Source: an uncultured Holophagaceae bacterium
GTDB taxonomy: Bacteria; Acidobacteriota; Holophagae; Holophagales; Holophagaceae
Reading direction: 5' to 3'
Length of the DNA stretch: 10,732 bases
Assembly: GCA_903876615.1 (NCBI GenBank)
Contig: CAIRAS010000269.1
Location: 1 to 10,732, forward strand
Shown here: piece by piece, positions 1-6,700 of the stretch
Position numbering within the stretch: the stretch's first letter is position 1
Layout: each line of letters begins with the position of its first letter
Notes under the pieces: generated by a model
Told to the model about the DNA's origin: nothing
Seen by the model: only the letters and a program-made list of their open reading frames with translations
The model's database searches: none
Program-made: the position numbers and the translations under genes

Positions 1-57
1 CCCAAGCCCGACAACAGCTTCGCGGCCTACGCGGTGGTGGTTTTCACAGGCTTCTGA
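1..57 (+). CDS. C-terminal end of an unidentified protein (partial, 5' end outside window)
   Basis: Frame 1 reads 18 codons ending PKPDNSFAAYAVVVFTGF, then TGA at 55-57. Sixteen of the 18 codons end in G or C, as in the other genes here, and the stop lies 10 bases before a strong hairpin, so this is very probably the true end of a plus-strand gene. The product cannot be recognised from so short a piece. The final stretch alternates small, aromatic and aliphatic residues and ends in phenylalanine. Outer-membrane beta-barrel proteins often end this way, but this is a weak hint only. Confidence 0.6.
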   Translation, partial: PKPDNSFAAYAVVVFTGF

Positions 58-67
58 TGTTGGCCAT

Positions 68-109
68 CTGAAAATACGAACGGTGCCTTGGCGCCGTTCG
101 TATTTTCAG
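68..109. terminator. Bidirectional intrinsic terminator hairpin between convergent genes
   Basis: Bases 68-83 are the exact reverse complement of 94-109 (16 bp, arm CTGAAAATACGAACGG). The stem extends inward by a T-G wobble (84/93) and two G-C pairs (85/92, 86/91), leaving the 4-base loop CTTG at 87-90. The outer part of the stem carries AAAAT on the left and ATTTT on the right, so RNA from either strand ends its hairpin with a short U run. It sits 10 bases after the stop of the plus-strand gene. The stop codon of the minus-strand methyltransferase (106-108) lies inside the right arm, so one structure can serve both converging units. Confidence 0.88.
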
Positions 110-1269
110 GCCCGGGCGCTCACGGCGCCCACGGTGAAGCCTGGGTACCGGTCCATGAGCGGCCGCGGGGGTGGCACGAACTGGAGGTCGCTGAAGCCTG
201 CGTGGAGCAGAGCCGCCTCCCAGGCCTCGGGGGTGAGAAAGCCATGGCTGGGCCGCCAGCGGGGGTCCAGGGTGACGTCCGTGAAGCTCTTGATGAACCC
301 GAAGAAGAACTCCAGGTAGAGGGGGGTGCTCAGGTCGGGTTTCATGCACTCGCCAATGACCAGTCGGCCGCCGGGTTTCAGATGGCCCCGGAGGTCCACC
401 AGGGTGCGCTCGAGGTCCTGGGCCACGTGCAGCACGTTGATGCCGATGATGGCATCCAGGCTCTGGGGGGCGATGCCCTGGTCTCCTAGGGGACGGTTCA
501 GGTCCAGGGACTGGAACTGGAGGGGCAGGCCGGGCGCGGCCGCCTTGAGCTCCCGCTGGGCGCGGCGGAGGAAGGTCAGGGCGACGTCTGTGAACCGGTA
601 CTCGGCGATGCGGCTCGCCCAGCCCTCCTCGGCGCCCTGGTGGGCCACCAGCTGGGCGAAGGAACCGGCTCCGGCGCCCAGCTCCAAGACGCGGGCGCCT
701 TCCGGCAGGCCCTCCCGCAGCGCGAGCAGGGTCAGCAGGTTGTTGGGAAAGTAGCCCAGGTTCTCGTTGCGGAAGTAGGCCAGCCAGAGTGGGTAGAGCG
801 TCAGGTCAAAGAGCAGGCCCTCGCCGGGCTTCCCCTCCGTGAAGAACGGCTGGATGTGCGAGCGCACCCCGTCGAGCAGGTCGAAGTTCCCGGCATGACC
901 CGGCACCTCCTCCTCCGCGATCCGGCGGAGCTCGGTCAGGTCCAGGTCCGGGTCCCCCCGCAGGACGTAGGTCTCGCCCTCCCGCGCCAGCAGGCCCTCG
1001 ACGGCCAGGAAGGGCAGCATCCAGGCCAGGGGCTTGCGGCACTGCGCCGGCAGGCCTGCACAGAGGTCCTCCAGGGTGACTCCGGACCGCAGGCGCGGCT
1101 CCCAGCCGAGATCCATCAGCAGCAGCAGGCAGGTGCGCGCGGTGTAGAGTTCCGAGGCCCAGTGGAGCAGCAGGAAGGGGCGGGAGAAGAGGCGCGTGAT
1201 GTCCGCACCATGGGGCCCCAGGAGTTCGAGGCTGGGAGGAACCTCGAAGGGGCCCCGGTGCAGGGCCAT
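106..1269 (-). CDS. Class I SAM-dependent methyltransferase, similar to polyketide-synthase C-methyltransferase domains
   Basis: The 387-residue soluble protein should transfer a methyl group from S-adenosylmethionine to an unknown acceptor. Motif I is VLELGAGAG (194-202). YRFTDVA (224-230) ends the second strand, LDAIIGINVLH (271-281) is the fourth-strand region, and LKPGGRLVIGE (297-307) is the post-core strand. Residues about 40-105 look like a winged-helix or dimerisation segment (FLAVEGLLAREGETYVLRG, 87-105). The phrases YRFTDV..FLRRA, INVLHVAQDLERTL and FLTPEAW..ALLHAGF closely follow the C-methyltransferase domain of polyketide synthases, but here they form a free-standing protein. The ATG overlaps the prs stop by one base (TGATG), which implies translational coupling as the last gene of a murA-prs unit. 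There is no signal peptide. The methyltransferase fold is very likely; the substrate is unknown. Confidence 0.88.
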   Translation of the reverse strand: MALHRGPFEVPPSLELLGPHGADITRLFSRPFLLLHWASELYTARTCLLLLMDLGWEPRLRSGVTLEDLCAGLPAQCRKPLAWMLPFLAVEGLLAREGETYVLRGDPDLDLTELRRIAEEEVPGHAGNFDLLDGVRSHIQPFFTEGKPGEGLLFDLTLYPLWLAYFRNENLGYFPNNLLTLLALREGLPEGARVLELGAGAGSFAQLVAHQGAEEGWASRIAEYRFTDVALTFLRRAQRELKAAAPGLPLQFQSLDLNRPLGDQGIAPQSLDAIIGINVLHVAQDLERTLVDLRGHLKPGGRLVIGECMKPDLSTPLYLEFFFGFIKSFTDVTLDPRWRPSHGFLTPEAWEAALLHAGFSDLQFVPPPRPLMDRYPGFTVGAVSARA

Positions 1270-2216
1270 CAGTCCATCATCTCGCTGATGCTCCGTCCCC
1301 CGTGGATGCGCAGGATCGCATCGCCGAAGAGGGCGGCGGTGGAGAGGACCTTGAGGAAGGGCAGGGCCTTCGCCGTCGCGGGCGAGACCGGGATGCTGTC
1401 CGTGACCACGAGCTCGTCGAGGTTCGCGGAGTTGAGGGTCTCGACGGCCCTGCCTGAGAGCACGGGGTGGGTGACGCCCACGCGCACGGTGCGGGCGCCG
1501 AGCTCACGCAGGATGCGGGCCGCCTCCTTGATCGAGCCGCCGGTGGCGATCTCGTCGTCGTAGATAATGGCGTCCTTCCCCTCCACGTCACCGATGAGGG
1601 CCACGCTCTGGGCCTGTTCGGAGTCGTCGAAGCGGCGCTTGTCGATGATGGCCATGGGCACCGAGAGGCGCTTGGCGAAGTGGCCGGCGAACTTGGCGGC
1701 GCCGGCGTCCGTGGCCACCACGGCGGCGTTCGAAAGGTCCTTGGTCAGGAAGTAGTTGGTGAGGATGGGCGTGGCCAGCAGCTGGTCCGCGGGCTTGCGG
1801 AAGAAACCCAGGATCTGCGGCGCGTGGAGCGTCATGGTGAGCACGCGGTCAGCGCCGGCGGTCTCGAGCAGGTCAGCCACCAGGCGGGCGGTGATGGAGA
1901 TGCGCGCCTCGTCCTTCTTGTCGCTGCGGGCGTAGGGGAAGTAGGGCAGCACGGCGGTGATGCGGGCGGCCGAGGCGAACTTCAGCGCGTCGATGAGGAT
2001 CAGCAGCTCCAGCAGGTGGTCGCTGACGGGCGGGCAGGAGGACTGGATGACGAAGACATCGGCCTCGCGGACGTTCTCCTCCACCTTCACCTTGATGTTC
2101 TCGTTGGAGAACCGGGTCACCTTCAGGCGACCGAGCGGCATGCCCATGTGTGTCGTGATGCCCCGCGCCAGATCCGGGTGGCTGCTCCCGGAAAAGACCT
2201 TCATCTCGCCAAACAT
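1269..2216 (-). CDS. prs: Ribose-phosphate pyrophosphokinase (PRPP synthetase)
   Basis: Makes 5-phosphoribosyl 1-diphosphate from ribose 5-phosphate and ATP in the cytosol, for nucleotide, His, Trp and NAD synthesis. The 315-residue length is normal for the class I family. The N-terminal half has MKVFSGSSHPDLA (5-17), VIQSSCPPVSDHLLELLILI (56-75), PYFPYARSDKKD (91-102) and LHAPQILGFF (130-139). The C-terminal half has the catalytic loop DKRR (192-195) and the PRPP loop YDDEIATGGS (219-228). Two metal-site positions differ from common family members: the Asp two residues before the conserved His131 is Thr129, and the Asp after GFF is Arg140. Asp144, His131 and Asp170 remain. The start has GGGGGA only 3 bases upstream; Met5 is an alternative, but relatives often carry a few residues before MK. 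It is followed immediately by the methyltransferase (TGATG overlap) and preceded by murA 83 bases upstream. Confidence 0.95.
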   Translation of the reverse strand: MFGEMKVFSGSSHPDLARGITTHMGMPLGRLKVTRFSNENIKVKVEENVREADVFVIQSSCPPVSDHLLELLILIDALKFASAARITAVLPYFPYARSDKKDEARISITARLVADLLETAGADRVLTMTLHAPQILGFFRKPADQLLATPILTNYFLTKDLSNAAVVATDAGAAKFAGHFAKRLSVPMAIIDKRRFDDSEQAQSVALIGDVEGKDAIIYDDEIATGGSIKEAARILRELGARTVRVGVTHPVLSGRAVETLNSANLDELVVTDSIPVSPATAKALPFLKVLSTAALFGDAILRIHGGRSISEMMD

Positions 2217-2299
2217 GGATCCCCCGATGGTGGTCTTAGTGTAGCCGACCCGTCCGGGGGGTGGGCATCACATGGGAGCTCCTTGAGAGTGAACGGATC
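2217..2299. other. murA-prs intergenic spacer
   Basis: This 83-base gap separates two minus-strand genes. No convincing terminator is present, so read-through from murA into prs is plausible. On the minus strand the only -10-like element is TACACT (plus-strand 2238-2243, 4 of 6 to TATAAT), with no matching -35 sequence; a separate prs promoter is therefore possible but unsupported. GGATCC occurs at both ends of the spacer and GGAGCTCC at 2275-2282; neither forms a meaningful stem. Confidence 0.4.
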
Positions 2300-3601
2300 C
2301 TAGACCCGTCCGCCGCCGACACGCTCGATGTGCGCGCCCACACCCTGGAGCTTTTTTTCCAGGCCTGAGTAGCCCCGGTCCAGATGATAGATGCGGTCCA
2401 CAACCGTCTCGCCCTGGGCCACGAGGCCGGCGATGACGAGGGCGGCGCTGGCCCGCAGGTCCGTGGCCATCACCGTGCAGCCAGTCAGGTCCGCGGGGCC
2501 CGCCACGATGGCCGTGTGGCCGTCCGTGCGCAGGTTGGCGCCCAGGCGCTCCAGCTCCATGGCGTGCTGGAAGCGGTTCTCGAAGATGCCCTCATTGATG
2601 ACGCTGATGCCGTGGGCCTGGGTCATGACCGCCATCACCTGGGCCTGCAGGTCCGTGGGGAAGCCCGGAAAGGGCAGGGTGGTGATGTCCTTGGAGCGCA
2701 GCTTCTGGCTGGCTTCCCGCTGGATGCGCAGCTGGCGGCCGTCCTGGCCCTCGCGCTCGGTGATCACGCAGCCCGAGCGCTCCAGCAGGTCCAGCAGGGA
2801 GCGCAGGTGTTCGGGCTCGCAGCGGTCCAGCACCACGTCCCCGCTGGCCGCGGCCACGGCGCAGAGGTAGGTGCCGGCCTCGATGCGGTCGGGAATGACC
2901 ACATGCTCGCAGCCGTGGAGGCGCTCGACCCCGGTGACCGTGAGGGTCCCCGTGCCAATGCCCTCGATCTGGGCGCCCATGTCCACCAGGAGCTGGGCCA
3001 GGTCGCCGATTTCCGGCTCCTGGGCGGCGTTCCGGAGGACGGTGACCCCTTCCGCCAGGGTCGCGGCCATGAGGATGTTTTCCGTGGCGCCCACGCTCAC
3101 CTTCTCGAACAGGTGGTCGATGGCCTTCAGTCGGCCCTGCACCGAGGCGTGGATGTAGCCGTGGCTGATCTCGATCACCGCACCCATGCGCTCGAGGGCC
3201 TCCAGGTGCAAGTTCACGGGCCGCGCGCCGATGGCGCAGCCGCCGGGCAGGCTCACCGTGGCCTTGCCGAAGCGGGCCAGGAGGGGGCCCAGCACCAGGA
3301 TCGAGGCCCGCATGGTCTTCACTAGGTCGTAGGGGGCCTTGGGGTCGTCACTGCCCGCGCAGGCCAGGGTGCCCTTGAGCTCGAAGCCTTCGCCCTCAGG
3401 CTCCAGGTTGGCCTCGGTGCCCAGGGCCTGCAGCACCTTGACCATGGTGCGGATGTCGGCCACGGCGGGCAGGTTCGACAGGACCACGGGCTCCGGGGTC
3501 AGCAGGACCGCCGCCAGGCAGGGCAGTGCCGCGTTCTTGGCACCGGACACCCGGATGCGCCCCAACAGGGGGTGGCCGCCTTGAATCACCAGTCTGTCCA
3601 T
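2300..3601 (-). CDS. murA: UDP-N-acetylglucosamine 1-carboxyvinyltransferase (MurA)
   Basis: First committed step of peptidoglycan synthesis in the cytosol: transfers enolpyruvate from PEP to UDP-GlcNAc, and is the fosfomycin target. The protein starts [20 protein letters not shown] and continues AKNAALP, with the conserved Lys22 and Asn23. The catalytic loop [10 protein letters not shown] (119-128) keeps the cysteine (Cys122), so fosfomycin sensitivity at the target is expected. Other family marks are [13 protein letters not shown] (309-321, Asp317), NEGIFENRF (336-344), DLRASAALV (381-389) and IYHLDRGY (404-411). Its 433 residues slightly exceed the roughly 419 of E. coli MurA. The reading frame stays open to 3748, but the ATG at 3601 has GGGAG five bases upstream and matches the family N terminus; the extra 49 residues do not look like MurA. 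It is the first gene of the minus-strand unit and diverges from the glycogen genes. Confidence 0.97.
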   Translation of the reverse strand: MDRLVIQGGHPLLGRIRVSGAKNAALPCLAAVLLTPEPVVLSNLPAVADIRTMVKVLQALGTEANLEPEGEGFELKGTLACAGSDDPKAPYDLVKTMRASILVLGPLLARFGKATVSLPGGCAIGARPVNLHLEALERMGAVIEISHGYIHASVQGRLKAIDHLFEKVSVGATENILMAATLAEGVTVLRNAAQEPEIGDLAQLLVDMGAQIEGIGTGTLTVTGVERLHGCEHVVIPDRIEAGTYLCAVAAASGDVVLDRCEPEHLRSLLDLLERSGCVITEREGQDGRQLRIQREASQKLRSKDITTLPFPGFPTDLQAQVMAVMTQAHGISVINEGIFENRFQHAMELERLGANLRTDGHTAIVAGPADLTGCTVMATDLRASAALVIAGLVAQGETVVDRIYHLDRGYSGLEKKLQGVGAHIERVGGGRV

Positions 3602-3606
3602 CGAAT

Positions 3607-3611
3607 CTCCC
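3607..3611 (-). promoter_or_regulatory. Ribosome binding site of murA
   Basis: GGGAG on the minus strand lies five bases before the ATG at 3601. It decides the murA start against the longer open frame beginning at 3748. Confidence 0.75.
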
Positions 3612-3701
3612 GCCATCCAGCGTAGCCCATCCGGTGGGGCCAAAGACCCGCGCTCGGGGTACCGAGACGCATTTCTTGTCCCGGAAAGGCGCCGTTGGCC
3701 T

Positions 3702-3707
3702 GAAAAT
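3702..3707 (+). promoter_or_regulatory. Candidate -10 element for a leaderless debranching-enzyme mRNA
   Basis: GAAAAT matches TATAAT at 4 of 6 positions and ends six bases before the ATG at 3714. No Shine-Dalgarno sequence precedes that ATG (the intervening bases are only C), so transcription starting at or beside the A of the ATG would explain how it is translated. The match is weak and is supported mainly by the similar arrangement at glgB. Confidence 0.3.
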
Positions 3708-3713
3708 CCCCCC

Positions 3714-6700
3714 ATGTCCCATCCCGCGATGCGTCCCCCCTGTGGCACCCGGCTGCTCCGTTTCGTGGGGGACCGGGCGGTCTTCAGCCTCGACCATCCG
3801 GATTCCGGAGCCCCCGGCTGGCAGGCCTACCTGCGCACGAACCTCACTCGCGGGGCGCGGATGCGGGAGGAGACCCTGAGCCTGCTCGGGGAGAAGCTGC
3901 GCGATCCCGCGGGCTCCTCCTGGCGGGACATCCCCCTCCAGCCCACCCCCGGTGGCTGGACCCTGGACCTGGCCCTCACGGAGTCGGGTCCCTTCCTCGC
4001 CAAGGCCTACTGCGTGGACCCCGAGGGCTTCCAGCACTGGCCCGAGGGCGAGAACGTGGGGATCACGGTCCATCCGGATCGGCTGCGCACCGCCAACACC
4101 CTCTATTGTGCGTTCCCCCGGATGTTCGGCGGCGCGGCCGGTCGCCAGCGGGCGGAGCTGGCGGAGACCATCCTGGAACTGGACCGGGCGGACTACACCG
4201 TGATCCCGCCCTCGGGACGGATGCGGGACCTCACGGCCGAGGTGCCCCACATCTTCGAGCGCCTGGGCTGCCGGATCCTCCACCTGCTGCCCGTGGGCCC
4301 GGTGCCCACCACCCACGCCCGGATGGGCCGCTTCGGCAGTCCCTACGCCCAGCTGGACCTCACGGCCATCGATCCCGCCCTGGTGGACTTCGACCAGCGG
4401 ACCACGGGCGAGGACCAGTTCCGGGAGCTGACCTCCGCCGTCCACCAGCGGGGTGGCCAAGTCTTCCTGGACATCCTCGTGAACCACACCGGCTGGGGCT
4501 CCCGCCTACTGGAGCACCGTCCGGACTGGTTCCGCCGGAACCCGGACGGGACCTTCCACAGCCCCGGCGCCTGGGGCAACACCTGGGCGGACCTGGTGGA
4601 GCTGGACCAGGGCAGCCCGGCCCTCTGGGACACGGTGGCCCGGGCCCTGCTGGTCTGGTGCGGGCGGGGCGTGGACGGCTTCCGCTGCGACGCGGGCTAC
4701 ATGGTGCCGCTGCCCGCTTGGCAGTACATCACGACCATGGTCCACCAGGCCTATCCCGAGGCCGTGTTCCTGCTGGAGGGGCTGGGTGGCGCCTGGGAAG
4801 CCACCGAGACCCTGCTCACCCGGGGCGGCATGCACTGGGCCTACTCCGAGCTCTTCCAGAACTACCAGCCCACGGAGGTGGCCACCTACCTCGACCACTG
4901 CCTCCGGCAGGGGGAGCGCGCGGGGCTGCTGGTGCACTACAGCGAGACCCACGACAACCTGCGGCTCGCGGCCCAGGGGGCGGGCTGGTCCCGCCTGCGG
5001 AACCGGCTCTGCGCCCTGGCCAGTCAGAACGGGGGCTTCGGCTACACCTCCGGGGTGGAGTGGCTGGCCACCGAGAAGGTCGATGTCCACGAGGCCCGGG
5101 ATCTGGCCTGGGGCGCGGAGCCCAACCTGGTCGAGGAGCTGGCGGGCCTCGGCCGCCTGCTGGCGGAGCATCCCTGCTTCTTCGATGGCGCCGAGGTCCG
5201 CCGCCTGAGTCTCGCGGAGGCCCCGGTCCTGGTTCTGCTGCGGACCTCCGCCGAAGGCCTCGACCGGACGCTGGTGCTCGTCAACCTGGACCCGGAACAG
5301 CCCCAGCCCTGTCGCATCGAGGCCCCGGTCTGGGCCGACTTCGGCGATGCTTCCGTGGACCTCCTGGGCCAGCCAGGCCCTGTCCGGAAGGTGCTGCTGG
5401 GCGGGGCGCGGCGGCTCCTCCTGCCGCCTGGCGGCAGCTACTGTCTTGCTGCCCAGCCGACCCCCCGGGGCTTGGCGGGCGAGGCCTACCGGGAGGCCCG
5501 GGCCCAGGCGGCCTGGGCCCTCCAGGCCATGGCCGCGGTCCATCCGGCGGAAGCCCTCGGCCCCGGAGACTGGCGCGAGCTGGCCGGGCGCGTCGCCCGG
5601 GATCCTGCCGGTTTCCTGGCCGCCCTGCCTAACCTGGAGGGTGGCCTGCTCCGGCAGGACCTGCTGGCCGCCCTGGACCAGGCCCAGCGGGCCGGGGCCT
5701 TCCCCCGGGTGACCCTCTGGCAGGCCGAAGACCTGCGGCGGGTGAGTCTCGTGGCCCCGGACCACTGGCTGCTGCTCTGGGAGACCACACCCTTCGAGGC
5801 CACCCTCGCCATGGCGGGCCACCCCAACCTGCACCTGCGCAGCATCTCCGTGGCCGGCGGCCACATCGCCGCCGTGCCGCCCCAGCCCGCGCGAGTCGGG
5901 GCGGCCACGCTGCACCTGCATCGCCACCAGGCGGGCGAGGGGCTGCTCCAGGCGGACCTCCAGTTCCTGCCGGTGGTGCCGGAGCCCATGCGGCTCGGCC
6001 GCGACGGGCTGGCGCTCCTGACCAATGGGCGCGGCGGCATGGCCCGGCTCCACGCGGATCTCGGTGCCATTACCTCCAAGTACGACTGCCTCCTGGCCGC
6101 AAACCTGCACCCCTCGGCCCCCTCGGACCGCCACGTGCTGGTGAAGCGCTTGCGGGCCTGGGTCAACGCCGACGGCTTCATCAGCCCCCTGAATGGCCTG
6201 AACCTCACGCACTTCGAGGCGGGTCCGCCGGTCCGGTGGACCTTCCTGGCCAGCGCCGGGGATGGGTGCCGGGTGGAGCTCCACCTCGAGGCGGAGATGC
6301 TCCCGGACCACAACACGGTGGCGCTGCGCTGGTCCCGGCCCGCCCAGGACGCCGGTGCCAGCGACCTGCCGGTGGACCGCCAGGTGCGGCTCACGGTGCG
6401 GCTGGACCTGGAGGACCGCTCCTTCCATGGCGAGACCCGCCTCGACCCCGCGCTGGAAGCCCACTTCGCGGCGTCCATCCAGAGCGTGGAGGATGCCGTC
6501 GGCTTCGCGTTCACGCCGGCTCCGGGCCGCCAGCTCCAGGTGACTGCGGACGCCGGGAGCTACCGGTCCCAGCCCGAAGCCTGCCGGGACATCCCGCATC
6601 CCGTGGAGCGTTCCCGGGGGCTCTTCGCTGTCGGGGACGCCTGGAGCCCGGGCTGGTTCGACCTGTCCCTGCCCCCAGGCGCCGAGGTGTCCCTGCGCAT

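Larger units (their letters stand above)
3602..3713. promoter_or_regulatory. Divergent intergenic region between murA and the glycogen unit
   Basis: These 112 bases lie between two genes that start in opposite directions, so they should hold promoters for both units. Apart from the murA ribosome binding site, I see no strong -35/-10 pair on the murA side. On the glycogen side the stretch 3671-3710 is less GC-rich than its surroundings and contains TTGTCC (3676-3681) and GAAAAT (3702-3707), but their 20-base spacing is too long for a standard sigma-70 promoter. No clear operator palindrome is visible beyond a simple GGCGCC. Confidence 0.5.

Noticed and set aside
2217..2299. Possible terminator or riboswitch in the murA-prs gap
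   Set aside because: No stem longer than a few pairs and no U tract; 83 bases are too few for the common purine-related riboswitches and no conserved core is seen.
1467..2303. Plus-strand open frame of 278 codons opposite prs
   Set aside because: Mirror frame of a conserved enzyme; repetitive Gly/Val/His/Asp composition and no motif.
2384..3325. Plus-strand open frame of 313 codons opposite murA
   Set aside because: His/Ala/Val/Gly-rich shadow of murA, without a ribosome binding site or domain.
3689..3709. Words GGCGCCGTT and CTGAAAAT shared with the hairpin at 68-109
   Set aside because: Short, in different order and spacing, and not forming an inverted repeat here; chance similarity.
3602..3748. 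N-terminal extension of MurA by 49 residues to an ATG at 3748
   Set aside because: The extension would overlap the debranching-enzyme start, is unlike any MurA N terminus, and the internal ATG at 3601 has its own well-spaced GGGAG.
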